NCBI GenBank assembly: GCA_946406115.1
Contig: OX291545.1
Span: 11,794,001-11,858,000, forward strand
Reading direction: 5' to 3'
Source: Apoda limacodes
Lineage: Eukaryota; Arthropoda; Insecta; Lepidoptera; Limacodidae
DNA: 64,000 nt
Made by a program: the position numbers and the translations under genes
Notes under the pieces: generated by a model
What the model was told of the DNA's origin: nothing
Database searches by the model: none
What the model saw: only the letters and a program-made list of their open reading frames with translations
Part shown: one piece after another, positions 37,697 to 50,159 of the stretch
Position numbering within the stretch: the stretch's first letter is position 1
Layout: every line of letters begins with the position of its first letter

Positions 37697-38237
37697 ACCA
37701 ATCACTGACACTAAAATCTTGTACAATATCATCTTTATCTATATTATCCTCTATGTCTTCTAGTGTCTTTTTATTGTCCTTTTTCTTAAGATCCTTTTTC
37801 TTTTTCTTTACTTTCTTCGGTTTAGGTTGGGATTCAGTATCTTCTGCACCAAAGTTGTCTTTATCGTCCTCACTATCCGACGGGAATAACACTAACGGGC
37901 CCTTCTTTTCTGGCTTAGCACTCTCTGAAAGTACTTCAGATACCTTGGTTCTCTTAATTGTGGGTAATTCTCCAGCGATTTCATCATTCTTACTTATTTT
38001 CTTGCGTTTCTGTATTTTATTAATCTTGCTCCAGTTTTCAAAGAAATTAATCAAGGGTGTTCCTTTTGTTTTGATACTTGTTTCCCAAGCAGCAACCATT
38101 TTATCTTCACTCAGAGAAAAGCTTATTTTAGCTCGTTCGCGTTCTATAAATTTAGTATTTTCTTCTATTTTGTCTAGTAACTGTCGTAGTTTTTTGGTGT
38201 AGTACGAAACCGAACAGGTTTTTAAAAATTGTCTTAA
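37695..38237 (-). CDS. NOC2L: NOC2L exon 6 (terminal)
   Basis: Acceptor ttgttacag, 180 codons then TAA. LRQFLKTCSVSYYTKKLRQL and AWETSIKTKGTPLINFFENW are Noc2-domain end motifs, followed by a disordered acidic and lysine-rich tail ending VSDW. Confidence 0.97.
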   Translation of the reverse strand, partial: LRQFLKTCSVSYYTKKLRQLLDKIEENTKFIERERAKISFSLSEDKMVAAWETSIKTKGTPLINFFENWSKINKIQKRKKISKNDEIAGELPTIKRTKVSEVLSESAKPEKKGPLVLFPSDSEDDKDNFGAEDTESQPKPKKVKKKKKDLKKKDNKKTLEDIEDNIDKDDIVQDFSVSDW

Positions 38238-41200
38238 CTGTAACAAGGAAATTATAATGTTTCAGATAAAATACATGAATAATAGTTTTTAAGGCTAAAA
38301 ATCTTATTTGTTTACCAACTAATCCTGAGTCCATAAGAATACCGCGAAATTTCATAAAAAAAATTTACACTTTTTATTTTTTATACCACTAAGGTTGCAA
38401 AAAAGCTTGCGGTTAGCATCGTAGCCTATAGATGCTTGTAACACAATTAAAATAATTTGTATTTAGTAAAAAACTTAATGAAATTTTACCTGTATAACAG
38501 CAAGCAGTGTAATATCCGGAAAAGCAATGTTATGTGATTCATTTGCAGTATATTCCAATAGCAGTGCATACAATCTTTCTATAACGGCATCTTTAAATCC
38601 ATTCTCCATAAGCTGTGATTTTGCCAATCTTAATATACAAGAGAAATCTAGTGGCTTCATTGAAACTTTTTTGTGTTTTTTATTGAAATCGTAAGATAAT
38701 ACCTGAAAATTATAGATGAATTAATAGACCAGCGTTTTTCTCGCGACTTCTCCGCGTGGACTTAAGAACAAAAATGAAAGTTTTTAACCATTTAAGATAT
38801 TAGATACAAAATATTTTAACAATTCTTAAACTAATTTTCTTTTAGTTATAAGGGATGATTTTCTCCTAAAACACATTTATCTTAATTTTGAATCTAAAGG
38901 CCATATAGTCCTAAATAGGCGAAATAGTTTAAAATAGGCCGAAGAGTCTAGAATAGGCCAAATTTTTTATGAATTTTTTATAAAACTAATCTTCAAAAAT
39001 TACAGATTCCCATACCAACTTTAATAAAATTCTAAGGGGTTAAAAGTTGTAAATGTTTATTTAATCACTGTACTGATTAGTGACCGCGTGACACCTTCTA
39101 CATAATTTGGATTCGGCATAAACTTGGGCCAGAAGTTCCGACTTTGAAGACTATATTGAAAAATTTTGTGCGTGATTGTACCCCACGCCCTGCGTTACTA
39201 TGGTTCCGCGCTGCCCCTTGCGTCGCACCGCATTCCCCCCTCAATGGACCCGAAAATGTGTTACTGCGCATGGTTCAACTTACGTTCCACGACCTATACC
39301 AACATGGTAACAGACATATCTTTCATTTACTTGGCAGAGTTAAGACCTAGATGCAGACTAAAATTTCTTGGTGACTTACCTCTATAAGGAATGGCAGCAC
39401 TGGTATGAAAGTATTAGACTCTTTTGACAAATTGATTAATATCTCAATGCAATGAAATCTCAGAGGGTAATATTGGTGTGTTGGCACCAGTTTTATGGTA
39501 CTTGTTATCACCATTGTGAGAGGATATATCAATGGCTGAAGCTGAGGCTTGTGACACGTAGCTCCCAACAAATCGGCCCACAAATGCAGAGAATTAATAA
39601 ATTGCCAGTTATATACGGCTTGTCTATTTTCCACTTTCTGCACAACTATAGCATTCCTTAAATGTATGGCGAGCTGACGTATGTATAGAAAAACATGTTG
39701 GTATGACACATTCAAGTCCAGTGTGAACATTTCTACCAATGATCTTCTCATGAAGTTAATACCTGGCCAAGTGGTAGGACTGACGAATTTGCAGTTCTTT
39801 ACATATGTTAAATACATAGACTTTAATACAATGTCAAGTAAAGATGACTGTTGATTTCTTGTTATCCTTAGTATACAGAGAAATGCCAACACACGCACAG
39901 TTTCCTCTCCACTGCTCCAGGAAGTAATTAATTTTTTTAAGGCCAGTTTAGATATTCTGTTAAAGCAAGCCACATAAACTGACATTTGGTGGAGATGTTT
40001 AAGTAAGACAGTAAGAATATTCTCAGAAGTGACTCCACCCAGTAATTTCAATAAGTCGTTCAGATATGATACTAGAGATCCCTTAATTTTTACAAAGTGT
40101 TTACACTTTTTAGGATCTTTTCCTGATTGCTCCATGCCAAGGTACTCTTTTAAGGCAACCGGTAGATAAAGCACGCACATTTGAATCACTGCGTTAAAGA
40201 CTGAAGAACCTGTAATAAATATGATAATCATAAGTAACGTCAACGGAGATGGCGATCAATAAGAAACTATAAAAATATACAATTTTAATTTACAGTATAC
40301 AATTTTTTTTTATTTATTTACATTGTTCTGAGTTCCTCCGTGCCGCAGAGGGTATGTTGTACCTGTTGTAACTGTTGATACTGGCAGCAATCGATCAGCT
40401 AAGTCAGGGGCCTTATGAAAGACTTAAAAACTGTGATAGTTAGCTCGATAACCAACCTTCAATTCCCACTGGGCTGTAGCCTAAGACTCCTTCTCTAAGA
40501 AAAGGCCATGCCCCTGCAGTGGGGTCGTACAAAGGCTGAAGCGAGACAAGTAGGAGTATGGATTTATAAATTGGCACATAAAGTTGTGGAAAAACATAAG
40601 CTAGGTGTTAAGTATTTATATACTGCTTACCTTCAACTTTGTATTCACCAGAAGACGAACCATCGTCACTTGTTGCCCTTAACATGGCTGCATTAAAAGC
40701 TTTAATTACATTGGTTAAGGTGGATAGTGATAATTTTCCATCGCTTTGTAATTCTGACTGCCACTGAGATACCATTTTAAGGGTAATTTTTCCATGTACT
40801 GGCTTGGTAGATTCATCCTACATTAAAAATAAAATATTAAATCAAATAGCTCTTTATTCAAGTAGGTTTTGAAAAACACTTTCGCATCGTCAAATTTCCT
40901 AATTATGACATTACCACCAGTTCGGAGGGTTGTATCCACTGAGAAGAACAGGCAAGAAACTCAGACGCAAAGATTACTTATACATCTAGATACCGTGTTC
41001 GGGCACACAAAACGAGCCGATTCTAGTACCTAAATTTTAAGGTACGTGCCGTCACACGACATCATACGTAATCAGTGCGTCGACGTGAACTGTGCTCCCG
41101 CGTAAAGTAATAAAAATGACGATTTGTGCAATAAAATCGTGCTAAACTATTGACCAAAAAAAAGTTGATGATAAAAAATTACTGTTCACAAGTTATTATA

Positions 41201-44200
41201 CACTAATCTGCTTGCTATATTTGAGATACAAACTAAGTTTTCAGAATAATTATTCGCAAAACAAACAACAAATGTTTTTCTATCTGTGTTGCCAAGTCTA
41301 TAGGTACGTTCATTTCCCATTCCAAGTTAAGTAAGGCGAATACTGAAACGACAATACATATTTTTCACCTTACGTCAATTACATACATTACACTATTTCA
41401 GGTTGATATAGTTTTTATGTATTGATTACTCCTGTGACACATTGTATCTACTAACATAAACCTTTACCTCGGACATCTGAAATGTTTAAATAAAAAAAAA
41501 ACATCATATCATAAATAATTTGATAAAATATCTTTTCTTTACAACGAACTGCGACGTTAACGTCACGTTTTGGACTCCTTTTACAAAATTTCAACTTTAT
41601 TTACCTAATACTAGGTACTTTATTAGCAAGACGGTGTACGCACACGCGCTATTGGATGTGTAAAATTACAGGGCGAGTGTAATATGCATTGTTTTTGTAA
41701 TATTCCGAGACAATCAGTAATATAAGTTATTCATTTAATATGATAGACTTATTAGGTCTTAAGAAAAACAAATAGAATATACTTGTAATGATTTTTGTTT
41801 GATTTTCTTTTGGATAACTAATAAAATGTTATACTAAAATCTTTTAATTTTTTTGATTATTTTTAAATAACATATTATATATAATCTTTATATTTCTTAT
41901 GTAAATTGAGATAAAAATACTCTATAGTTTATTAATTAAACTCCCTGATTGTTTCCCTATCCGAATGGTGCTAACCTTTAAAGAGTTCAAAGTAGGAAGA
42001 AGCCTGAATTTTTTTCAGAATATGTGTAACGTATGCGGGTTTTCTAACTTATAATAAAAATATGAAAGAAACAAAACAAAAAATTTAAGAGGGCTTTTTA
42101 GAATAGGCGCCGTAGTACCGGTGGTAATTAAATGACACTGTAACTTACAAAACTGACGAGTATTAGATTCATAGTAAATGTTAATTGAGAAAATTGTACA
42201 AATTTTTACAATATAATAATAATAATAATAATATATTTGGACATTACACACAGCGCCGTCTGGCCACAAAGTAAGCAAAGCTTGTGTTATGGATACCAAA
42301 AAACGGATACAAATACATATATTACTTTTTTTTTGTAAATACATACATATCATACATAATTACACCCAGACTCAAGACAAACATAAATGTTTATTACATA
42401 AATGTTTGTCCTGTGCGGGAATCGAACCCACACCGTCTGCACAGCAGTCGACCACACTACCAACTAGGCTGCGAGGGAGTCAAATAGCATTGTGATCCGA
42501 TTCCTGCGGGCTGCTTTAACAATATCAGCAATATCGCTATCGCAAAAAAAATTTAGTAATTTTAATATTTACGCAATGTGCTCTATGCTCTCTATGCACG
42601 CATTCCATCTAACTGTTGACTAAAAATGAATGCGCTCTATGTTAAATTTGACGGCACTAACAGTCCGCATTTAACGCATTGGCTGCACATGCTCAGGAGG
42701 GAACAGTGGATTATCTTTAAAAATAGTGAACAGCTATTTTGTTTCTTGACATTTGGCGTAGAAAACGGTTTCAATGGCTCTGTGATGCGATAGCTTTCTA
42801 TGTTCAAAAAAAATCTTATCAACAAAACACGGCTGTTGTCACATGGCGGGACCTATGAATAACGAACACGGCGCGCACGGATGCCATGGCAGAGAAGAAC
42901 GGATTTTATTTTGTACACCCATCTATATTTTAGCACTACAGTATATAATATTTGGAACATACTTTAAGGTTTTAACATGCATTACATGGCCATGGTCAAC
43001 AGATTATTAGAAGAAGGTAGAAACCTTCGTATCAAAGGCTTACGTTCTATCTCAAAATAATGTGTCTTCACAGGGGTCATCAAAAGTGAAAATAAATTGT
43101 AGTACCGAATAAAGTAAGAACTCCCCAATTCGGGGTAATCACTTTAAGGTTGGTAACACCAAAATTACGCACACAGATGTAAAAATTATAGTCGTATTAG
43201 CTGATTTACACACACATTGATAGGAAAATGGCTCGCAGCACTCCGTTTGATGTTGTTTCGGCCACGGTATCTAGACGTATAAGTAATCTTTGCTCAGACG
43301 TTATTCTTTTCTAAATATTTACAATAATACCCTTAGACTACAACAAATAGTGATTTCATCATCTTTCTCTCATCTTTTTAGGGCAGTAGTTCCCAAAGTG
43401 GTCTCCCAGGAGTCCACGGGAGACTCGAAGGAGGTCTACGTTGGCGGGACAGAAAAAAAGGGGGTTAACAATTCTTAAGCTGGGGTTCACGAAAATTTAT
43501 CTGCTTTCGTTAGTGAAGAACCAGAATGTTGGTGACTTCACCTATCAATGTAGGCAGATAATAGTTTAAGAAGGTCAGCAACTTACTTGTAAAAACTTAC
43601 ATATTCCATATTTAGATATAGAGAAAATTTCCATAGTTAGATCTAATCTTCACATTTTTTGTCGAGGTTTGAGAATATGGTAGAAATGTGGCTTCAGAGG
43701 GTCCACCGGAACTAGCTAAATTTTGAAAGTAGTCTATAAGAAAGAAAGTCTGGCAACCTCTGGTTTAGGGAAAGAAAAATATTTCAACACCAAAATGTTT
43801 ATCTGACCTTGTTTAGCGAAGGTGAAGTTTTTGGGGAAGGGGGTTTGGGGAAAAGAATAGTAGATCTATATTCATTCAACATGTAAATTTTAGAAATTGG
43901 ATCTAGTAACACTGCACTCTCTGTCAGCAAGAAAATTATCTTCACACCTTGGAACTGCAATGGTCACGCACACGTGCGGTTCCGGAGAAACTTTCCCCCG
44001 AAACACTTAAGTTGTAAGCCCTGCTGCCAAGGTTTTCTCTAATGACTACAGTATGGAGTTCTTCAAGAAAGAAGTAATTCAAAATGCAAAGCACAAGTGA
44101 TGCTTATGGTGTTGCAAGCGTCCATAGGCTACGTCGACCGCTTCACATTAGGCATATCTTTAGCTTGTTTGCCACCATAGTGGTACTTTCTTTTACATTT

Positions 44201-47200
44201 ATTTATTTCTGTCTCTTTTGATATTGCGACTAAGTGGCGCATATAGAAAGTTACGTTGGACTGCCATGTTGAAGGTCCGGGCTCGATTATAGGTACGTGC
44301 CACAATTTGTAAATTGTACAATTTAAATCTGGTTTGTACCCCGGTACGGCCCTATGCTCACCACCTATCATGTTTGCATTGCTGCAACGTGCATTTTACG
44401 AGCATTGTTAACTGATCACAATTGATGTTCGAAATAGCTCCGGCCGGTATGGCCGGCCACCCCTTTGGTGCTAAAACTTGTGATGATTTGTATATATATA
44501 GTTGTCTATATATAAAATTATATCTTATCTAAATAAAATTATGCGAATGCTGATTTTTCCATCACTATTTAATGCGCATTGAATCCTGAATTCAAAACTA
44601 CGTCGCACGACTAGCATTGGCTATCGTAGATTCTACCACAACCAGCGATACAGACATTCCCTCATATATCAGTTTTTAACTGCCATACGTAAATTGTTGT
44701 ACTCAAAATATTAACGAATTAAGGTTCATATAGTTCTACGTGAAATTTATTCCAGATCTAATGTAAATTCCTTACTTTACAGTTAAGGTGAATCTATTGT
44801 AGTTTTTTAATACAAACTGCCTTACATTCAATCTAACTAAACTATATATTTTTTACCAATAAAAACGCGTTTTTATTATATATGACTTGCAAGTCATTCA
44901 AACAAGTCAGTCAATACTACTACAAATCACAAAAAGCATATTCATCTAAGAAAATACCAGTGAATTATATTGATGCTTAATACTTTTAAAATTGTTTTTA
45001 AGTTACAAAATGCAAAAAATATACATCTATTTAATACATTTTCCTAAATTTTTTTTGATAATTTTCATCTACAAAATCAAATATGCATGTTTTTTTAAAT
45101 CTAACATGCTGTTTTTATAATGAGGAATAATTATATCAGTTAAGATAGAGATACATACCTCAAAGTCACTTTCGTCACTATCAGCCTTGAGAGGTCCGGG
45201 TTTATGTACCATTTCAGAATCATCTTCGTCTTCTTTATCTGATGCATCAGAATCTGCCTCAAAATTCAATAAGTTCTCATCATTCTCTTCAAGAAAGTTA
45301 TAGAAGTCTGGATCGAAATTCTTTAGTTTTTCCAGAGATTTTTTATGCGTTTCTGGATCAAGCTCCTCTTCAGAATCTGAAAAAGAAACAAGTTATTTTC
45401 TGTGTTTGTTAAAAAGTTTGTCCAGACTAACCTTGATTCGACATGGCAATTACATACACACAGACATTACAAACTGTCTGTTAAATAGTGCGTTTATGAT
45501 ACAAGTGTGTGTGTAAGTAAGTATATTACACATACCTACAAACAGTTAGTTTATGTAGGCTACACATTCTCATGAAGTAAAATGTCAGGGTGCCAAGTTC
45601 TATAGTTACTCGTAAAATAGAGTTTGCACTCTGCATACCCACAAATCATGCCTGGGATTTCAAAAAACATCCGCAATGCACAGGAAAAAAGATAGCATAA
45701 TCAATAGCAGTGGCATTAAATCAGTAAATAATAATATATGGCGAAGATGCTTCTTTCTGGAAGCTCTCACTTATGAAAGAATCAGTAAGTAATAGCAAAA
45801 TTTGCGTCGATTGTTTGGAATCAAGCGTGAAATCAATTACTTATTTAAAAATATAGATATTTATTATAACAAAATAGAACTTTTAAATACTTATAAATAT
45901 CTTTACTTTAAGAGGGTGATATAGGCCAGAAAGCTAATTTCTGTAATACTAACGTTGTGTATGTCAATGTACTTAAAATTATTACACAATGTTCTATATA
46001 TTTACTCTAAGATATATTTATTATACTACTACCTTAGTAAATTATTCCATAATTATGCCTTGAAACTTAATTATTTTTGTATAGGATTTTACGTTTTTAC
46101 CGTTTTGTAGTCACATTTTTTTAGTTTTTGCTACAACTTAGAGTCAATGCACTAGAAAACAAGCTATTCTAATTATTTATAAATCAACTTTCATTACAAT
46201 AAAATGCAATACACGCTTTAAAAATTTGCACAAGTGTTGATAGGATTTTACGTTTTTACCGTTTTGTAGTCACATTTTTTTAGTTTTTGCTACAACTTAG
46301 AGTCAATGCACTAGAAAACAAGCTATTCTAATTATTTATAAATCAACTTTCATTACAATAAAATGCAATACACGCTTTAAAAATTTGCACAAGTGTTGAA
46401 ACAATGGTTTCATTAAATACAATTAAATACAATAAATGAAAATCACTCATTTAGGTAATGCACTAGACAAAAGCAAGTTTTATAACATATATTTTTTTCA
46501 ATCCTTTAGGTGCTATAGTTCAGCCACAAAATTTGCACAATGGCGTATTTACACGGTCTAATCTATACTGCAGTCTTAAAATATTAATTTCTCGTATAGA
46601 CCATGATGTTTTGCAATGCCAACGAAAAGTATTTAAAACTAGCTTGTGCAAGCGGCTTTGCCCGCGCAGAATTTGATCATCGCTGTGAGATTCTTGCCCA
46701 TTGATATACTGAAATAAAAAGAATTTTGTCTCCAATTACCCCTGTCCAGAAAAATCAAATCACCACCACTCTTGATCAAGACAAAAAGTACCCTGTGGCA
46801 TTCTATACCCCTTGAGCTATGTCAGAAAACTTCAGTCAACTGTTGTCACATCATTCCAATGAAGTGTGGTATATTAAGCATAGTTCTTAATAGTTTTATT
46901 TTGGAATCTTTGCAGTATTTCAATATTACTTTTGCTTGCAGTTCCCCATAGCTGGATTCAGTATGTCCATATGGGTTTGAGAATGGCTTAATATAAAATG
47001 AGTTTGCTTTCTGGGAAAAGCTTAGATTTCTGTGCAGCAAACCAATACATATTTCTCAACTTAGTTATCTAATTGCTTGCATTTGGTCCAAATGTGTTTC
47101 TGTCAAGTTAGATGATGGTCCAAGTGCATACCTAAGTATTTTGCATGGTCGTTTTGAGGGATTTCTTCATTATATAGTTTGACCGGTGGACAGGTCTGCC

Positions 47201-49159
47201 TTCCCAGCGTAAATGTCACATGCATTGACTTATTTTGGTTAACTTATTTAACCATTTCTCAACTTCTGCTAAGTGTTTTTGTAGGTTAGCTGATGCTGTT
47301 GTTAGATCTCTGTGTACTGAGAGGAAGGTGGTGTCATGGTGCTGGTCGTTAGTATTTGTGGGAAGATCAGCAGTGTTTATGAGATACAGCACAGGACCCA
47401 AGATGCTTCCTTGTGGTACTCCTGATGATATTTCACACAGCTGAGAAGTTTCTTCATTTTGTTTGACTCCGAAGCATATTGAATGTTGGTAGGATCAGTA
47501 TGTTGAAAAAGTAATGAGGGAGAGACTTTTTTATCTTATATAATAGGCCCAGATGCCATACTTTGTCGAATGCCTGGCTAATATCTAGGAAACAGTGGAA
47601 CACTACTGTTTATTCTTCATTGTTCTACCGACTACATCTGTGAGCCAGTGTACTTGCTCTATGGTTCCATGTTGCTCACGAAAGCCAAACTGGTGTGGCA
47701 GGATTATCCTGACAGATGGAAGTTTTCCATCTTCAGGCAAGAGGCTTATAGGTCTGTTTCATTAGGTTGCTTGCCTGGTTTCAGAATCATCTGTCACTCA
47801 TCACCTGTGCAATTTTCCATTAGGAGGGATATATCAATAATCTTAGACAGGCATTAAAGATAGCCGTAAGTAACATGATACCTTTCTTTGGGAGTTGTTT
47901 GAGTAGTGTAGCATCAATCAATGAATCATATCTTTTGGAGTAGCACTTTTTATTGGCAGACATAACTTTTTCATCATGTTCCTGGTTAACACTCTGATGT
48001 GGTTGAAATACAGTTTTTAGGTAGCCTGCATAAACCTTGGCGTTTTCCAGGTGTGTTCTAGCCCACGTTCCATTATGTGTTCTAATGGGTGGTATTTGGT
48101 TTTTTGGTCTAGTCAGTTTTTTTTGTGGCTTTCCATAGAGAGTAATTTGTGTCTTTATTTGCTGAAAGATTTCCCAAGAAATGTTGTAAGTTATTGTTTT
48201 TCATTTTGTTGATCATATATTTCAAATCATCAGAGGCTTTGTTAAAGTTCTTTCGTAGACATCTTCTTTCGTTGACTTTACCTTTTATATCCCTGGGATA
48301 TTGATGTGGGTGGAAGACTCTACTTCCTTAGTGCTTTTGAGGGAAATATTTAGGTTTGTACCTTCTTCAATAATTTTCCTGTCTTGATCCCAGTCAGTAT
48401 TGCGGTTATATAGTCTAGGTGGTTGTTCTTCAAGGATACCTGTTTTGTAAAATGTGCGACAGAATGTTTATATATTACATATTAATTTAATGACATTTTA
48501 AAATTTCAATAAATTTAAAGATTCTTCATGATTTTTTTGTACGGCAGCATATTGAAATATTACACTGCATGGATACTGGACATGATTCATTAGTATGTGA
48601 AACACCTCCGTCACACTTTTTGAATGTATGTCACAATTAATTTCTAAAAAGCAATAATTACTGAAATGGAAGTTTAAGATTATTTTAATAATTGTAGTGT
48701 CAAAAAATTTTAGGTAAAATAATTATGAAAAACTGAATTTAAAAAAAAAAAAAACAATTTTCTAAGCCTTTTCGCCCCTTTTGTGTTGTGCACCCAAACC
48801 TAAAAGGGGGCGCATAGTTTTTTATCCCTTGCGCCCTCTTTTAGTTACTCTGACCCCCTTTTGTACACCCTAACCGGTCTTTCTTTAAATCAATTTTTGT
48901 GATTTTGAGGTTAGAATATTGTTTAGAAAATAACAATAAGGAAAAAATAGGATTTTAGATGGATATTTTTATCATGTTCGTCGTATCCTCATGACGTTGT
49001 AGGTAATCATGCAGGACAACACACTTCATCAGAGCTCTCAAGCTGCTGTGTGCTCTGCTAAGCAGATGGGCGTATAACCTCAAACTCGTTTTTTTTTTTT
49101 AACTATTACTAATACGAAATACAAAACTAACCTGACATTTCATTTTTGTTATCACTCAT
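37695..49159 (-). CDS. NOC2L: NOC2L, nucleolar complex protein 2 homologue (complete, six exons)
   Basis: Noc2 pairs with Noc1 and Noc3 to mature and export pre-60S ribosomal particles from nucleolus to nucleoplasm. Exons in transcript order are 49159-49132, 45376-45159, 40817-40631, 40209-39380, 38702-38490 and 38237-37695. They sum to 2019 nt, or 672 aa plus stop, against about 750 aa in human, with all phases and GT-AG borders consistent. The N-terminus is acidic (SDSEEELDPETHKK, then FDPDFYNFLEENDENLLNF, the family signature). The central Noc2 domain has WSSGEETVRVLAFL, MYLTYVKNCKFVSP and YQHVFLYIRQLAIHLRNA. The C-terminal tail is lysine-rich and likely nucleolar-localising (KPKKVKKKKKDLKKK). 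The start ATG at 49159-49157 follows a tAACG-like context. Introns 1 and 2 (3.8 and 4.3 kb) are filled with transposons. It is convergent with HYDIN and divergent from GHITM. Confidence 0.96.
38383..38447 (-). mobile_element. Small family A LINE scrap in a NOC2L intron
   Basis: ataccactaaggttgcaaaa then gcctatagatgcttgtaaca matches the extreme 3' end of family A copies. About 65 bp. Confidence 0.55.
38490..38702 (-). CDS. NOC2L: NOC2L exon 5
   Basis: Acceptor aattttcag, donor gtaaaa, 71 codons in phase 0. MKPLDFSCILRLAKSQLMEN and LLLEYTANESHNIAFPDITL match the SKPINFSVILKLS and EYLHSQAHCIGFPELVL blocks of the family. Confidence 0.96.
38960..39379. other. NOC2L intron, no recognised content
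   Basis: A GC-richer insert at about 39080-39350 with open frames on the plus strand interrupts AT-rich intron sequence; not assigned to any family. Confidence 0.35.
39380..40209 (-). CDS. NOC2L: NOC2L exon 4 (Noc2 domain core)
   Basis: Acceptor tttattacag, donor gtaagt, 830 nt. It holds most of the alpha-helical Noc2 domain: SSVFNAVIQMCVLYLP, SSGEETVRVLAFLCI, AVYNWQFINSLHLWADLL and YPLRFHCIEIL. There are no internal stops. Confidence 0.97.
40310..40600 (-). repeat. Unclassified interspersed repeat in a NOC2L intron
   Basis: The segment ccatgcccctgcagtggggt then cgtacaaaggctgaagc resembles the 3' untranslated end of RTE-type LINEs common in Lepidoptera (cagcagtgggac...ggctga). Weak, by pattern recall only. 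Confidence 0.3.
40631..40817 (-). CDS. NOC2L: NOC2L exon 3
   Basis: Acceptor ttttaatgtag, donor gtaagc, leaves phase 1. Encodes ITLKMVSQWQSEL and LTNVIKAFNAAM, matching the VAMVERWK...VVQAFRAAV helices of human NOC2L. Confidence 0.95.
40818..42210. other. NOC2L intron, no recognised content
   Basis: AT-rich non-coding sequence up to the SINE copy; no element identified. Confidence 0.4.
42212..42475 (-). mobile_element. tRNA-derived SINE copy 2
   Basis: Same element as 11434-11710: cctagttggtagtgtggtcg (A box) and gggttcgattcccgc (B box) on the minus strand, body with ccagacggcgctgtgtgta, and a (TTA)n tail at 42212-42233. Differs by small indels. Confidence 0.85.
43384..43762. mobile_element. 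hAT-like MITE with 8-bp target duplication
   Basis: Left end CAGTAGTTCCCAAAGTGG and right end ccagactttctttctt-type inverse (…agtctggcaacctctg) form imperfect terminal inverted repeats of the CAG-GTTCCCA type used by hAT elements. Flanks are ttttaggg (43376-43383) and gtttaggg (43763-43770), an 8-bp duplication with one change. No transposase; 379 bp. Confidence 0.75.
43950..44186 (+). mobile_element. Jockey-like LINE 3' end fragment (family A)
   Basis: Carries the FRRNF-P-T-KL...AKVF-NDYSMEFFKKEV region and the shared 3' end tgttgcaagcgtccataggc ... gtttgccaccatagtggtac, with small deletions. Lies in NOC2L intron 2. Confidence 0.78.
45159..45376 (-). CDS. NOC2L: NOC2L exon 2 (acidic N-terminal region)
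   Basis: Acceptor tctttttcag, donor gtatgt. Encodes NFDPDFYNFLEENDENLL, the conserved Noc2 N-terminal motif, then a Ser/Asp/Glu-rich stretch ending KADSDESDFE. Ends in phase 0. Confidence 0.95.
46082..46399 (+). repeat. Perfect tandem duplication, 2 x 159 bp
   Basis: 46082-46240 (taggattttacgtttttacc ... cacaagtgttga) is repeated at 46241-46399 without any difference I can see. Located in NOC2L intron 1. Either very recent or an assembly artefact. Confidence 0.9.
46505..48450 (-). mobile_element. Jockey-type LINE, degraded (family C)
   Basis: On the minus strand, in order: KVESSTHINIPGI-like text, HLENAKVYAGYLKTVFQPHQ, SGVPQGSILGPVLYLINTAD (RT motif), NLQKHLAEVEKWLNKL, then KANSFYIKPF with LQRFQNK-like text and RGQSRLHKLVLNTFRWHCKT at the 3' end. 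Several stops and frameshifts. Fills NOC2L intron 1. Confidence 0.8.
48451..49131. other. NOC2L intron 1, 5' part, no recognised content
   Basis: A C/G-skewed patch near 48770-48870 (repeated cccctttt-type words) is a short degenerate repeat. No gene or element otherwise recognised. Confidence 0.4.
49132..49159 (-). CDS. NOC2L: NOC2L exon 1 (28-nt coding part)
   Basis: ATG plus nine codons (MSDNKNEMS) and one extra base, donor gttagt. The phase-1 junction to the next exon restores Asp and gives SDSEEELD. The transcript start upstream cannot be placed; no TATA box is evident. Confidence 0.85.
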
Positions 49160-50159
49160 AACGAATTTTTACTTTCTTCACACTTTATAAAAACATATAC
49201 CTACTTTATCATAAATTCTGCTTTCAAAACTTAATAGCCCAAAACACCAGTGTTGCCAGGCCCTTTTCTTACTTTTACTCGTAGTGGGTTGGATCATTAA
49301 ATTTAAATACTACTACCCGTCAGTCATCTCAAAATTGCGCGCAACATTATTATACATTATGTCGGTTAATAATATGCCACTATAGCAATAACATACGAAA
49401 ATTATGAAGGCAATCGATGGCATAAGGCCTGAGTGGGCAAAATAGACTGGTGGTTTGATATCCTAAAAATTATTTTACTTTTTGAATTAAACATTTTTTT
49501 TTGTATTTGAAACATTCTCAAATACTCTAAGATTTTTGGCTAAGACCTTCAAATACTCTAGTTGACATTCGGTAGAATATAAAACACCATAAAAATATAA
49601 AGTTTAGTAAAAGGTGCTTAAAAAACATAGAGCAACACGGTCCTCATATAGGGGGGAAGCTATAGGCAGGCGTTCCCCTCGATAAAAGTACTAGCTTCGG
49701 TGGTCATATGCGTGTATCAAAACTATTTGAAATCGGATTTTTCACTACACTAAATATACGAACCCGTTCAACCTGTTGAACGACTGTGAGGTTATCCGTC
49801 AATAATGCCAAATTGAACAGTATTTTGCTGTAAGAAGCCTTAATTACCAAAATACGATGATTACCTTTTAAATTTAAATAAACTTTATCACAAACTAACA
49901 AACATGTCTTTATTACTTTAAATTACGTTTTGTTCGTCTGGATTTTTATACTTGTTAGTTAGTAAATTGTCCTTGGTAAAGTCCATTTGCTGACAATCAA
50001 ATTATCTAACGAGAGGTAGGGCACTGCAAGTACTCGCTCGAATAAGCCGCCCGGACAATTAAAGCCGGGCTTAGCGAGTACTTGCTCGAACGAGCGGCCC
50101 GAACAGGGGAAGTGCCTCCACCTTACAGAAAACCGCGGCCACAATAACACTAACATTGA
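49160..50159. other. NOC2L upstream region, no clear promoter
   Basis: 5' flank of NOC2L. No TATA box or other core element stands out. A 65-codon minus-strand frame at 49704-49901 has no motif. Confidence 0.35.

Noticed and set aside
37753..38202. A 149-residue plus-strand ORF
   Set aside because: It is the antisense shadow of the low-complexity last exon of NOC2L.
44210..44460. A second tRNA-type SINE in NOC2L intron 2
   Set aside because: A weak B-box-like word (gggctcgattat) is present, but no convincing A box, tail or second copy in the window.
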